From Sporolactobacillus putidus (lineage in GTDB: Bacteria > Bacillota > Bacilli > Bacillales > Sporolactobacillaceae), in contig NZ_BMOK01000016.1 in assembly GCF_014647035.1 (NCBI RefSeq), positions 1-64,000 on the forward strand: a stretch of DNA of 64,000 nucleotides, written 5' to 3'. Below the pieces are notes generated by a model, which saw only the letters and a program-made list of their open reading frames with translations, had not been told where the DNA came from and ran no database searches. A program made the position numbers and the translations under genes. Below, piece by piece: positions 35,620 to 44,681 of the stretch. Each line of letters opens with the position of its first letter. The first letter of the stretch is position 1.

Positions 35620-36859
35620 ATATAAAGGCGTCTGCATCGATGCACAGGGAAAATATTATTATCAGACGGAATTAGGGACTGACCGGGTTACAGGCAAGCG
35701 TATTCGTAAGAAGGGGAGAAAGGATCAGAATGGCAAACCTTTTTCTTCCGCCCATGAGGCCTTTAAAGAGTTGACACGAATTAGAAATGAATATTTCAAG
35801 GCCAAGGGATACGCCAATTATAACATCACTTACGGGCAGTTCATGGATAATGTTTATATCCCTGCTTATCAAACAGATGTAGAGGAAAGCACTTTTTTAT
35901 CACGTAAGGGCGTGCTCGAACGAATCCGTGATCGATTTGTGAACGTTCCGCTTCGTTCTCTGACTTTTGAGCAGGTGCAAAATTATCGGACATGGCTTTT
36001 GTCAAAGAGGGGTGCAGGTTATTCGCAGTCATACGCGGGCTTGATCTTTGGCATGTTTCGTAAAAGTCTGGATATGGCTGTCGATATGCAATACTTAGAA
36101 ACGAATATTTCCAAAAAGGTGAAGGCAATTCCGAAAAGCAAAGCCATTGTTCCGTATTGGACAAAGCGTGATTTTGAAAAAGTGATCGCAACGATCTGTC
36201 TTGATGATTTTTACGAGCATCTAAATTTTGTAATGTTATGGGTTTACTACATGACGGGTGTTCGTGTAAACGAGGGTACGGCATTGTGGTGGGATGACGT
36301 GGATTTTATGAAAAAGCGGCTCCGTGTTCATCATATGCTTATTATGAAAAATAAGCATGACTGGCAGCGTAATGATTATACGAAAACTGCGGATGGAAAG
36401 CGGACGATTGCATTGGATGACGATACGCTTGAAATTCTGCGTGTGTGGAAAGAACGTCAGTCGCAAATAGGTATTGACAATTTTGTCTTTAGCTACGATG
36501 GCACACCAATGCTTAAGTCAACGATTTCAAAAATCATTGCACGTTATGCAAAGCTTGCGGGAGTTCGTAGAATTCAGGCAAAAGGATTGCGCCATTCGCA
36601 TGCCTCATACCTGATAAATGAGTTCAATGTCTCCGTTTTGATCCTATCTAAGCGTATGGGTCACTCAAGCCCTGAGATTACATTGAAGCATTATTCACAT
36701 CTATGGTCTGGTGCAGATGCGCAAATTGCAGAAGAAATGACTGGCAATATCTCGATTAAAACAGCTAAAGAAAAAGGATTCAAGTTCACTGGAAATCAAG
36801 CAATTAAAGCAATTGCATTTCCCACCACTCCCCCCACCAAGGCAGTGCAGCATGCTTGA
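35606..36859 (+). CDS. int: tyrosine integrase of element A
   Basis: This 417-residue recombinase inserts and excises the element at the guaA 3' end. It has an N-terminal arm-binding domain (YKGVCIDAQGKYYYQTELGT), a SAM-like core-binding domain (about residues 70-150) and the catalytic domain with TGVRVNEG (Arg), GLRHSHASYL (His-x-x-Arg type), MGHSSPEITLKHYSH (His and Tyr). GAGGAG precedes the ATG. The stop is 45 bases from the right attachment core. The gene's own 3' end carries the CCCACCA arm repeats. Confidence 0.92.
   Translation: MATTKYKGVCIDAQGKYYYQTELGTDRVTGKRIRKKGRKDQNGKPFSSAHEAFKELTRIRNEYFKAKGYANYNITYGQFMDNVYIPAYQTDVEESTFLSRKGVLERIRDRFVNVPLRSLTFEQVQNYRTWLLSKRGAGYSQSYAGLIFGMFRKSLDMAVDMQYLETNISKKVKAIPKSKAIVPYWTKRDFEKVIATICLDDFYEHLNFVMLWVYYMTGVRVNEGTALWWDDVDFMKKRLRVHHMLIMKNKHDWQRNDYTKTADGKRTIALDDDTLEILRVWKERQSQIGIDNFVFSYDGTPMLKSTISKIIARYAKLAGVRRIQAKGLRHSHASYLINEFNVSVLILSKRMGHSSPEITLKHYSHLWSGADAQIAEEMTGNISIKTAKEKGFKFTGNQAIKAIAFPTTPPTKAVQHA
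36821..36839. repeat. probable integrase arm sites, right end of A
   Basis: CCCACCA occurs twice, 12 bases apart, inside the last codons of the integrase gene. It matches the pair at 25262. Confidence 0.45.
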
Positions 36860-36903
36860 AAAACGTTGATACATCAACGATTATAAGGCGCATGTACATG
36901 GTA

Positions 36904-36915
36904 GAGTGGGAATAA
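36904..36915. repeat. attachment core between elements A and B
   Basis: GAGTGGGAATAA, an exact copy of the guaA end at 25160. The 100 bases beyond resemble those beyond the guaA core. Confidence 0.8.
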
Positions 36916-37061
36916 AGTAGATACCTCGTTTGGTATCGAAACGTTGATTTAACAGCATTTTTGGCAAAGGTAAAATGGATAAAAACATTTAAATTGATAA
37001 GGATCTCCGCCAAAATTCCGCCAAGGATCGGAGTCAGAGAACCGTATAAGTTCAAGGTTCG

Positions 37062-37097
37062 GAAGGTATATTTTGAAGAATATACCTTCTTTTTTTG
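37062..37097 (+). terminator. terminator near the left end of element B
   Basis: GAAGGTATATT pairs with AATATACCTTC and is followed by eight T bases. It would stop transcription from element A entering B. From 37100 to 37325 no gene is supported. Confidence 0.85.
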
Positions 37098-37325
37098 TCT
37101 TATTTTCCGCCAAGTCATTCTGTTTCGAAAGGTACCCTTACTGTGCTACGAATTTTAATCAATCCTGTGCTGAGATGAGAAATCATTTCAGCCTTTTTAT
37201 TTCAAGTTTTTGGTGTTGGAAGGGATGTGCTTTCACCAGAGCATCTCGCTCTTTTCCCGACAAAATTTAAGCTTGAATCAGCGTATTAATCAAAACAAAA
37301 TTATTTACAGAAAGGAAAATGATTT

Positions 37326-37640
37326 ATGGAACTGAAACACATTATTCCAAACGTTGAAAAGACATTTGGAAACCTCGAATATGCTGGAGAAGGCAATGTA
37401 GAACAGCGCCGGGTTAATGGTCGCACGATGATCCTTTCCCGCAGCTACAATTTGTATTCCGACATCCAGCGAGCGGACGATATCGTTTTGGTGTTACCAC
37501 CGGAAGCGGGTGAAAAGCATTTTGAAGTAGAAGACAAGGTGAAATTGATCAATCCTCGAATTACCGCAGAGGGTTATAAAATTGGTGCTCGTGGTTTTAC
37601 AAATTATATTCTGCATGCAGACGATATGGTGAAAGCATAA
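37326..37640 (+). CDS. DUF961 protein, Tn916 Orf23-like (YdcP family)
   Basis: This 104-residue protein, with FGNLEYAGEGNVEQRRVNGR and ending FTNYILHADDMVKA, matches the YdcP-like proteins that open the Tn916 transfer operon. In Tn916 and ICEBs1 related proteins aid replication as HelP-type helicase processivity factors; assigning this one that role is inference. AAAGGAAAATG precedes the start. It is followed by a paralogue 12 bases on. Confidence 0.85.
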   Translation: MELKHIIPNVEKTFGNLEYAGEGNVEQRRVNGRTMILSRSYNLYSDIQRADDIVLVLPPEAGEKHFEVEDKVKLINPRITAEGYKIGARGFTNYILHADDMVKA

Positions 37641-37652
37641 GGAGGGCAAAAA

Positions 37653-38021
37653 ATGAGATTAGCTGAAGGCATTGTGATTGATAAGGACAAGACATTTGGT
37701 GCGCTGAAATTCTCCGCACTCCGCCGTGAAGTGCGCGTGAATAATGAGGACGGCACAGTCAGTGATGAAATTAAAGAACGGACTTATGACCTTAAATCCC
37801 GTGGACAAGGACGCATGATACAGGTCAGTATTCCGGCTGCCGTCCCGTTAAAAGAGTTTGACTATAATGCCGAAGTGGAACTGATCAACCCGGTAGCGGA
37901 TACAGTAGCGACTGCCACATTTTTGGGAGCGGATGTGGACTGGTATATCAAGGCCGAGGACATAGCGCTGAAAAATAAACAAGCCGTCCCCCATCCGCAG
38001 CCACAAACTAAAGGAAAGTAA
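37653..38021 (+). CDS. DUF961 protein, Tn916 Orf22-like
   Basis: The product has 122 residues, with KTFGALKFSALRREVRVNNE and a middle RTYDLKSRGQGRMIQVSIP. It is a paralogue of the preceding protein (both have the TFG-L-FS/EYA opening). GGAGGG lies before the ATG. In Tn916-type elements the pair lies before the FtsK-like gene as here. The Pro/Gln-rich tail (PHPQPQ) is not conserved. Confidence 0.85.
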   Translation: MRLAEGIVIDKDKTFGALKFSALRREVRVNNEDGTVSDEIKERTYDLKSRGQGRMIQVSIPAAVPLKEFDYNAEVELINPVADTVATATFLGADVDWYIKAEDIALKNKQAVPHPQPQTKGK

Positions 38022-38051
38022 TGCCATTTCATTTTCCGGAAAGGATCATTT

Positions 38052-39452
38052 ATGAAACATTTCATCTATAAAGGAAAAAGGATTCGAGCGGGTGATCAAC
38101 ATCTTGTCTTTCGATTTGCTGCTACCTCACTCGTTCTTGTTTTCCTATTCGTGTTGCTGGCCTTTCATGGGAAGCGGCTCATGCTAATGGACTGGAAGAA
38201 GGTACGACTTTTGCATGAAGGCAGCTTGCAGTTTGCTATCACGCCCTATCTCATGTTCAGTGTCAGTGTAGCTGCAGGAATAAGCATGCTTGTGGCCGGC
38301 CTTTATTACCACTTTCATCGAGATAGAGTGAAACAGCTCGTGCACCGCCAAAAGCTAGCCAAAATGATCCTAGAAAATAAATGGTATGAATCCGAACAGG
38401 TGCAACATGACGGGCTCTTTAAAGACCTACCATCCGGCAGGCCAAAGGAGAGAATCCGCCATTTCCCAAAGATGTATTACCGGCTCAAAGATGGACTGAT
38501 TCACATCCACGTAGAAATTACGTTGGGTAAATATCAGGATCAGCTCCTGCACTTGGAAAAGAAGCTGGAAAGTGGCTTGTACTGTGAACTGGTGGACAAA
38601 GAGCTCAAGGATTCTTATCTAGAATATACCCTGCTCTATGATACGATTGCGAATCGTATTTCCATTGAAGAAGTCACTGCTAAAGACGGGCGCTTAAAGC
38701 TGATGAAGTCTGTTTATTGGGAGTATGATAAGTTACCTCATATGCTCATTGCTGGGGGAACAGGCGGAGGAAAAACCTACTTCATCTTCTCACTCATTGA
38801 AGCCTTAGCGCGCACAAACGCCATGCTTTATGTCCTTGACCCAAAAAATTCGGATCTTGCTGATCTTTCTGAAGTCATGCCGAATGTCCATCATCAGAAA
38901 GAAGACATGATGGCCTGTCTGAACCAGTTTTATGACAGTATGATGGAACGCAGTGAAGCCATGAAACAGATGACTGGCTACAAGACCGGAGAGAACTATG
39001 CTTATCTGGGATTGCCCGCTCACTTCCTCATCTTTGATGAATACGTGGCGTTCATGGAAATGCTTGGGAAAGAGAGTTCTGTTGTTTTAACCAAGTTGAA
39101 ACGGATCGTCATGCTTGGGAGACAGGCCGGGTACTTCCTGATCCTTGCCTGCCAGCGTCCAGACGCTAAATTTTTAGGCGATGGGATTCGTGACCAATTC
39201 AACTTCCGTGTGGCCTTGGGACGCATGTCGGAAATGGGCTACAGCATGATGTTTGGTGAGGTGGAAAAGGATTTTTTCCTAAAACAAATCAAAGGGCGAG
39301 GTTATGTGGATACAGGGACAAGTGTCATCTCAGAGTTTTATACCCCTTTAGTCCCTAAAGGACACAATTTTATAAAAGAGATTGGAACACTGATAAGAAG
39401 CAGGCAGGACGGACAGGCGGCGTGCGAAGCGAAAGCCGAAGGGACGGACTAG
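38052..39452 (+). CDS. FtsK/SpoIIIE coupling protein, Tn916 Orf21-like
   Basis: This 466-residue membrane-bound ATPase couples the relaxosome to the mating channel. It has two N-terminal membrane segments (about residues 20-45 and 68-92). Walker A is AGGTGGGKTYF (about 234-244), Walker B is FLIFDEYVAFME, and ILACQRPDAKFLGDGIRDQ follows. It differs clearly from the element A homologue. Its stop is just before the oriT. Confidence 0.9.
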   Translation: MKHFIYKGKRIRAGDQHLVFRFAATSLVLVFLFVLLAFHGKRLMLMDWKKVRLLHEGSLQFAITPYLMFSVSVAAGISMLVAGLYYHFHRDRVKQLVHRQKLAKMILENKWYESEQVQHDGLFKDLPSGRPKERIRHFPKMYYRLKDGLIHIHVEITLGKYQDQLLHLEKKLESGLYCELVDKELKDSYLEYTLLYDTIANRISIEEVTAKDGRLKLMKSVYWEYDKLPHMLIAGGTGGGKTYFIFSLIEALARTNAMLYVLDPKNSDLADLSEVMPNVHHQKEDMMACLNQFYDSMMERSEAMKQMTGYKTGENYAYLGLPAHFLIFDEYVAFMEMLGKESSVVLTKLKRIVMLGRQAGYFLILACQRPDAKFLGDGIRDQFNFRVALGRMSEMGYSMMFGEVEKDFFLKQIKGRGYVDTGTSVISEFYTPLVPKGHNFIKEIGTLIRSRQDGQAACEAKAEGTD

Positions 39453-39459
39453 CCTGCTG

Positions 39460-39514
39460 CTGGTGTGGCGTCAGCCACGCCAGCGATTTAGCCCCCCGTA
39501 TCTAACAGGGGGGC
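39460..39514 (+). promoter_or_regulatory. oriT: oriT of Tn916/ICEBs1 type
   Basis: A hairpin CTGGTGTGGC/GCCACGCCAG (39460-39483) is followed by CCCCCC, GTATCTAACA, GGGGGG (39492-39513). The second is the characteristic inverted repeat with TAACA at the nick site of Tn916 and ICEBs1 origins of transfer, and it sits upstream of the relaxase gene as in those elements. Confidence 0.85.
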
Positions 39515-39585
39515 ACAAATACAATAAAAAACAGTTTCAAAATCCAGTAAACACCCTATTCTGTCTAGGTTTCTGGAATTTTTGG

Positions 39586-39626
39586 AGGATGTCAACTATG
39601 CCCCTTTCAGTTGACATCCTCTTTTT
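39586..39626 (+). terminator. strong hairpin before the relaxase gene
   Basis: AGGATGTCAACT pairs perfectly with AGTTGACATCCT, followed by CTTTTT. It lies 17 bases before the relaxase start and may attenuate its expression. Confidence 0.75.
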
Positions 39627-39642
39627 GATTGGAGGGTAATCA

Positions 39643-40845
39643 TTGAGCGAAAATGATTTATGGGTACAACATCTGAAGGAAAAGCGGCTTTCATACGGCC
39701 TTTCACAAAATCGCCTGGCGGTTGTTGCCGGAATGACCAGACAGTATCTCAACGATATTGAAAACAGCAGGGCTTCCCCATCGGATGACATCAAAACGGC
39801 GTTACTAAAAGCATTGGAACGGCTCAATCCCGATGCACCACTTGAGATGCTGTTTGACTATGTGCGGATACGATTCCCAACCACGGATGTGAAGCATGTC
39901 ATTGAAGACATTCTGCTTTTGAAAATGAACTACATGCTTCATGAAGACTATGGCTTCTATTCCTACACGGAACATTACGCTTTGGGAGATATTTTTGTGA
40001 TGGTCTCTCCTGATGAACAAAAAGGTGTGCTGCTGGAACTGAAAGGACGAGGCTGCCGCCAGTTTGAGGGATTCCTTTTAGCCCAACACCGAAGCTGGAC
40101 CGACTTTTTCATGGATGCCATCTGCGAGGGCGGTGTATTCAAGAGGCTGGACTTAGCGATCAATGACAAGGCAGACATTTTGGATATTCCGCAGCTGACG
40201 GAAAAATGCCGACATGAAGAATGTATTTCTGTGTTTCGCAGCTTTAAAAGTTACCGTAGCGGCGAGCTCATCCGCCGAGAGGAAAAGGAAGCCATGGGGC
40301 ACACGCTCTATATCGGTTCTCTAAAAAGTGAAATCTATTTCTGCCTTTATGAAAAGGACTACGAGCAGTATGCAAAGAGTGACATCCCTATCGACGAAGC
40401 CGAAGTCAAAAACCGATTTGAAATCCGCCTGAAAAACGAACGTGCCGATCACGCCATCCTTGACCTGATGGCTTACCACGATGCGGAGCGTACGGCTTTT
40501 TCCATCATCAACCGTTACCTGCGTTTTGTGGACAAAGTGGAAAATAAGCGACGCAGCACATGGAAAATGAACGAAAACTGGGCCTGGTTTATCGGAAAAA
40601 ACCGGGAGAAATTGAAATTAACCACCCAACCGGAGCCGTATTCTTTTGACCGGACCTTAGGCTGGTTACAGCGACAGGTGGCCCCGACATTAAAAGTGGC
40701 GCTTTGGCTCGACCAGATCAAAGATACTACCGTCATTGATGACATGATCCGGCATGCCAAGCTCACGAAACGCCACGAAAAAATAGTCCAGCAGCAGGCC
40801 GATGCTGCCGAACAGATGGTCACGAATCATCATCGGCAAAAATGA
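39643..40845 (+). CDS. MobT relaxase / replication initiator, Tn916 Orf20-like
   Basis: This 400-residue protein nicks oriT to start transfer and element replication. The N-terminal Xre-type helix-turn-helix (LSQNRLAVVAGMTRQYLNDIEN) is followed by a Rep_trans domain with FKRLDLAINDKAD, YRSGELIRRE and GHTLYIGSLKSEIYFCLYEKD; the tyrosine of YSFDRTLGWLQRQVAP may be functional. The TTG start follows GGAGGG. ICEBs1 NicK is a relative. It lies after the oriT. Confidence 0.9.
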   Translation: MSENDLWVQHLKEKRLSYGLSQNRLAVVAGMTRQYLNDIENSRASPSDDIKTALLKALERLNPDAPLEMLFDYVRIRFPTTDVKHVIEDILLLKMNYMLHEDYGFYSYTEHYALGDIFVMVSPDEQKGVLLELKGRGCRQFEGFLLAQHRSWTDFFMDAICEGGVFKRLDLAINDKADILDIPQLTEKCRHEECISVFRSFKSYRSGELIRREEKEAMGHTLYIGSLKSEIYFCLYEKDYEQYAKSDIPIDEAEVKNRFEIRLKNERADHAILDLMAYHDAERTAFSIINRYLRFVDKVENKRRSTWKMNENWAWFIGKNREKLKLTTQPEPYSFDRTLGWLQRQVAPTLKVALWLDQIKDTTVIDDMIRHAKLTKRHEKIVQQQADAAEQMVTNHHRQK

Positions 40846-40909
40846 TCTTTAAACAATGCATCAACGAAATTTTAATCACAAATTGGATGTATAAAAGGAG
40901 AAATCGCTC

Positions 40910-41131
40910 ATGAATTTTGGACGGAATTTATACACTTGGTTTTTAAATAATGCTCAGTCTCTCGTCTTGATGGCGATTGTGGTCATCGGGCTTTATCTCG
41001 GTTTTAAACGGGAATTTTCCAAGCTGATTGGTTTTCTAGTGATTGCTTTGATTGCCGTGGGATTAGTCTTCAATGCGGCAGGTGTCAAAGATGTCTTACT
41101 GAATCTGTTTAACAGAGTCGTGGGTGCGTAA
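40910..41131 (+). CDS. 73-residue membrane protein, Tn916 Orf19-like
   Basis: Two hydrophobic segments (SLVLMAIVVIGLYLGF and LIGFLVIALIAVGLVF) and a short C-terminal helix make this protein, which has a Tn916 counterpart between the relaxase and ArdA genes. It resembles TcpD-type channel components. Its exact job is not known. AAAGGAG precedes the ATG. Confidence 0.8.
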   Translation: MNFGRNLYTWFLNNAQSLVLMAIVVIGLYLGFKREFSKLIGFLVIALIAVGLVFNAAGVKDVLLNLFNRVVGA

Positions 41132-41138
41132 CTTTAAC

Positions 41139-41192
41139 ACCTGTTCTTTTGGCATGTATAAGGGCTTTTCTTATGCATGCCAAAAAACAGGT
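41139..41192. repeat. long imperfect hairpin between orf19 and ardA
   Basis: ACCTGTTCTTTTGGCATG pairs with CATGCCAAAAAACAGGT; the loop itself holds TATAAG/CTTATG. It lacks a T run after it on the plus strand and may be a single-strand origin or an RNA processing site. Confidence 0.5.
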
Positions 41193-41317
41193 ACGTCAAA
41201 CGGTAGTGCGACAGGGAAATGCACTTTTATCTAAATAAATTTAATGGGTAGCCATTGCGCAGTCGAAAACCACTGCTTTTTTTGTATCTATTTTTAGGAA
41301 AAGGAAGTGATATATAG

Positions 41318-41818
41318 ATGGAAATGAAAGTCTATATAGCCAATCTTGGCAAGTACAATGAGGGCGAATTAGTCGGTGCATGGTTCACTCCACCCGTTGA
41401 CTTTGAGGAGGTCAAGGAGCGTATCGGATTGAATCATGAATATGAAGAATATGCCATCCACGATTACGAATTGCCCTTTGATATTGATGAATACACGCCC
41501 ATTGAGGAAATCAACCGTCTGTGTTCTCTAGCGAAGGAATTAGAAGGAACACCGATTGAGGAGGAAATGAGAGAAATCCAGAACGCCTTTTTTGGCAGTT
41601 TTGAAGAAATGGTGGAGCATAAGGATGACATCATCTGTTATCCCGATTGTGATGATATGGAGAATGTGGCCCGTTACCTATTGGAAGAGTCAGGTACCCT
41701 TGGTGAAGTCCCTTCTCATTTGCAAAACTATATTGACTATGAAGCTTATGGACGGGATTTGGAGTTGGAAGGAAATTTTCTCGTCACTTCCCACGGTGTT
41801 TTTGAATACGTCAGTTAA
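41318..41818 (+). CDS. ardA: ArdA antirestriction protein, Tn916 Orf18-like
   Basis: This is an acidic 166-residue DNA mimic: MEMKVYIANLGKYNEGELVG, GAWFTPP and ELEGTPIEEEM are hallmarks. ArdA blocks Type I restriction enzymes so that incoming single-strand transfer DNA survives once made double-stranded. It is not expected to block the Type III enzyme of element A. It begins after AGGAAGTG. Confidence 0.9.
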   Translation: MEMKVYIANLGKYNEGELVGAWFTPPVDFEEVKERIGLNHEYEEYAIHDYELPFDIDEYTPIEEINRLCSLAKELEGTPIEEEMREIQNAFFGSFEEMVEHKDDIICYPDCDDMENVARYLLEESGTLGEVPSHLQNYIDYEAYGRDLELEGNFLVTSHGVFEYVS

Positions 41819-41854
41819 CTAAAAAGTCTCTTAAACAGAAAGGAATAGTGACAG

Positions 41855-42262
41855 ATGAAAAAAATCAGAAGCTATACTAGCATCTGGAACGTGGAGAAGG
41901 TGATCTACGCCATCAATGACTTCCAACTACCCTTTCCGGTCACTTTTACGCAAATGGCTTGGTTTGTCTGCTCGCTCTTGCTGGTGGTGCTCTTTGCGAA
42001 CGTGCCACCGTTGTCTTTCATTCATGGCGTCCTGCTGAAATATGTGGGTCTTCCGGTTGGCTTCACGTGGTTCATGTCACAGAAGACCTTTGATGGGAAA
42101 AAGCCCTATGGCTTTCTGAAATCCGTATTTTCCTATATGCTCCGTCCCAAAGTCACCTATGCTGGAAAGTCTGTGAAGCTGAAAAAAGAGACCGTCGGTG
42201 GAGCGATTACCGCCGTGAGGAGGGAACGTTATGCTGTATCCGATCAAGTACATCGAAAATAA
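41855..42262 (+). CDS. TcpE-family transfer protein, Tn916 Orf17-like
   Basis: The product has 135 residues with membrane segments around residues 32-50 and 54-76, and IWNVEKVIYAINDFQLPFPV at the N-terminus. TcpE proteins are inner parts of the Gram-positive mating channel. Its end overlaps the VirB4 gene start by 32 bases. Confidence 0.88.
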   Translation: MKKIRSYTSIWNVEKVIYAINDFQLPFPVTFTQMAWFVCSLLLVVLFANVPPLSFIHGVLLKYVGLPVGFTWFMSQKTFDGKKPYGFLKSVFSYMLRPKVTYAGKSVKLKKETVGGAITAVRRERYAVSDQVHRK

Positions 42263-44681
42263 CCTCGTTTTTAATCACGACGGGGAATGTTTCGCCTATT
42301 ATGAACTGATTCCCTACAACTACTCCTTTCTGAGTCCAGAAGAAAAATACCAGGTGCATGAGCATTTTCGTCAGTTGGTCGCCCAGAGCCGTGACGGGAA
42401 AATTCATGCCTTGCAGATTGCTACAGAATCAAGTATTCGGGCCACGCAGGAGCGAAGCAAGAAAGAAATCTCTGGAAGATTGAGAGACATTGCTTGCCGG
42501 AAAATTGATGAACAGACTGAAGCGTTAGTCGGAATGATTGGTGAAAACCAAATCGACTATCGCTTTTTTATTGGCTTCAAACTGCTTTTAAACGAACAGG
42601 AAGTCAGCCTTAAGGTGATCAGTGAATCCATTCTGATGACCTTTTCTGATTTCCTTTACGAGGTCAATCACAAACTGATGGGCGATTTCGTCAGCATGAG
42701 TACGAAAGAGATTAACCGGTTTATGAAAATGGAACACCTGCTGGAAAGCAAGATTTCCCGCAGATTCAAAGTTCGCAGGCTGGATAAAGATGACTTTGGC
42801 TATCTGATTGAACATCTTTATGGGAAGACGGGTTCGCCCTATGAGGAATATGCCTACCATTTACCGGCAAAGAAACTGAAGCAGGAAATGCTGGTGAAGC
42901 GGTATGACCTCATCAAGCCGACTCGCTGCCTTGTCGAGGAAAACCAGAGATATTTGAAAATCGAGCAGGAAGACCAGACGACTTATGTTTCCTATTTCAC
43001 GATCAATTCGATTGTACGAGAGCTGGACTTCCCCTCCTCAGAAATTTTTTACTATCAGCAACAACAATTTACGTTTCCAATTGATACATCGATGAATGTG
43101 GACATTGTCACGAATAAGAAAGCCTTAACGACGGTTCGAAACAAGAAAAAAGAATTGAAAGACTTAGATAACCATGCCTGGCAGTCTAATAATGAGTCAG
43201 GTAACGACGTGATGGAAGCCCTGGATAGTGTCAGCGAGCTGGAAGCGAATCTCGACCAGACCAAAGAAGCGATGTATAAGCTCAGTTACGTGATACGGGT
43301 AGCAGCGCCGGATCTGGACGAATTGAAGCGTCGATGTAACGAAGTCATGGACTTCTACGACGATTTAAGCATTAAACTGGTGCGACCGTTCGGAGACATG
43401 ATCGGGCTGCACGGTGAGTTCCTTCCTGCCAGCAAGCGGTATATGAATGATTATATCCAGTATGTGACCAGTGACTTTCTTGCAAGCTTGGGCTTTGGGG
43501 CCGCGCAGATGCTTGGGGAACCAGAGGGGATCTATATCGGCTATAATCTGGACACCGGGCGTAACGTTTACTTAAAGCCGAGCCTTGCAGCACAAGGCGT
43601 GAAAGGGTCTGTCACTAATGCACTTGCAGCGGCTTTTCTTGGTTCCCTTGGCGGCGGAAAATCCTTCTCGAACAACTTACTCGTCTATTATGCCGTCCTC
43701 TACGGGGGACAGGCGGTGATCTTAGATCCCAAATCCGAGCGTGGTGGGTGGAAGGAAACGCTACCGGAAATTGCCGAGGAAATTAACATCATCAATCTGA
43801 CCAGAGAGGAACGCAACAAGGGCTTACTTGACCCTTATGTGATTATGAAACAGACGAAGGACGCAGAGAGCCTCGCCATCGACATCCTTACCTTTCTCAC
43901 AGGCATTTCCAGTCGGGATGGTGAGAAGTTCCCAACGCTTCGTAAGGCGATCCGTCGGGTGACGCAAAGCGACCGACGAGGGCTTTTGTGCGTCATTGAC
44001 GAGCTATACAAGGAGGGCACCTCCGTTGCGAGCAGCATGGCTGACCATATCGACAGCATTAAGGACAGTAACCTGGGACACTTGTTGTTCTCTGATGGCA
44101 TGACCGTTCAGTCGATTAGCCTGGATAAGCAGCTGAACATCATCCAAGTGGCGGACTTGGTGCTTCCAGATGCTGAAACCGAATTTAAGGAATACACGAC
44201 TGTGGAACTTTTAAGTGTGGCGATTTTAATTGTCATCAGCACCTTTGCCCTTGATTTCATTCACTCCAACCGCAGCGTGTTTAAAATGGTGGACTTGGAT
44301 GAAGCCTGGAGCTTTTTGCAGGTGGCACAGGGGAAGACCCTTTCCAACAAGCTGGTGCGGGCTGGTCGCGCCATGAATGCCGGTGTTTATTTCGTAACCC
44401 AGAACGCAGATGATTTACTGGATGAGAAGATGAAAAACAATATCGGTCTGAAATTTGCATTTCGTTCGACGGATATACACGAAATCAAGAAGACACTGGA
44501 ATTCTTCGGCGTGGACAAGGAGGATGAACAAAACCAGAAACGATTACGTGAACTTGAAAATGGCCAGTGCCTTATCTCTGACTTGTATGGCCGTGTAGGT
44601 GTCATCCAGATTCATCCGGTCTTTGAGGAACTGCTCCATGCCTTTGACACCCGTCCACCGGTCAGAAAAGAGGTGACCTAA
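42231..44681 (+). CDS. VirB4-like conjugation ATPase, Tn916 Orf16-like
   Basis: This 816-residue protein is the main energy source of the mating channel. Walker A is FLGSLGGGKSFSNNLLVYYA at about residue 465, and Walker B is MVDLDEAWSF near 685. C-terminal motifs (VYFVTQNADDLLDEK) are typical of VirB4/TraC. AGGAGGGAACG precedes the ATG. The stop adjoins the start of the next gene. Confidence 0.93.
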   Translation: MLYPIKYIENNLVFNHDGECFAYYELIPYNYSFLSPEEKYQVHEHFRQLVAQSRDGKIHALQIATESSIRATQERSKKEISGRLRDIACRKIDEQTEALVGMIGENQIDYRFFIGFKLLLNEQEVSLKVISESILMTFSDFLYEVNHKLMGDFVSMSTKEINRFMKMEHLLESKISRRFKVRRLDKDDFGYLIEHLYGKTGSPYEEYAYHLPAKKLKQEMLVKRYDLIKPTRCLVEENQRYLKIEQEDQTTYVSYFTINSIVRELDFPSSEIFYYQQQQFTFPIDTSMNVDIVTNKKALTTVRNKKKELKDLDNHAWQSNNESGNDVMEALDSVSELEANLDQTKEAMYKLSYVIRVAAPDLDELKRRCNEVMDFYDDLSIKLVRPFGDMIGLHGEFLPASKRYMNDYIQYVTSDFLASLGFGAAQMLGEPEGIYIGYNLDTGRNVYLKPSLAAQGVKGSVTNALAAAFLGSLGGGKSFSNNLLVYYAVLYGGQAVILDPKSERGGWKETLPEIAEEINIINLTREERNKGLLDPYVIMKQTKDAESLAIDILTFLTGISSRDGEKFPTLRKAIRRVTQSDRRGLLCVIDELYKEGTSVASSMADHIDSIKDSNLGHLLFSDGMTVQSISLDKQLNIIQVADLVLPDAETEFKEYTTVELLSVAILIVISTFALDFIHSNRSVFKMVDLDEAWSFLQVAQGKTLSNKLVRAGRAMNAGVYFVTQNADDLLDEKMKNNIGLKFAFRSTDIHEIKKTLEFFGVDKEDEQNQKRLRELENGQCLISDLYGRVGVIQIHPVFEELLHAFDTRPPVRKEVT

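Larger units (their letters stand above)
25172..36915. mobile_element. element A: 11.7-kb integrative element in guaA
   Basis: The segment lies between two GAGTGGGAATAA cores and ends with its own integrase gene 45 bases from the right core. CCCACCA pairs with 11- to 12-base spacing lie near both ends (25262-25279, 36821-36839), as arm sites would. It has a DNA-transfer ATPase, an HUH initiator, DUF3173 and integrase, but no relaxase/mating-pore set. It therefore looks like a mobilizable satellite that carries Type III restriction-modification. GC content is visibly lower in the cargo than in guaA. Confidence 0.8.
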
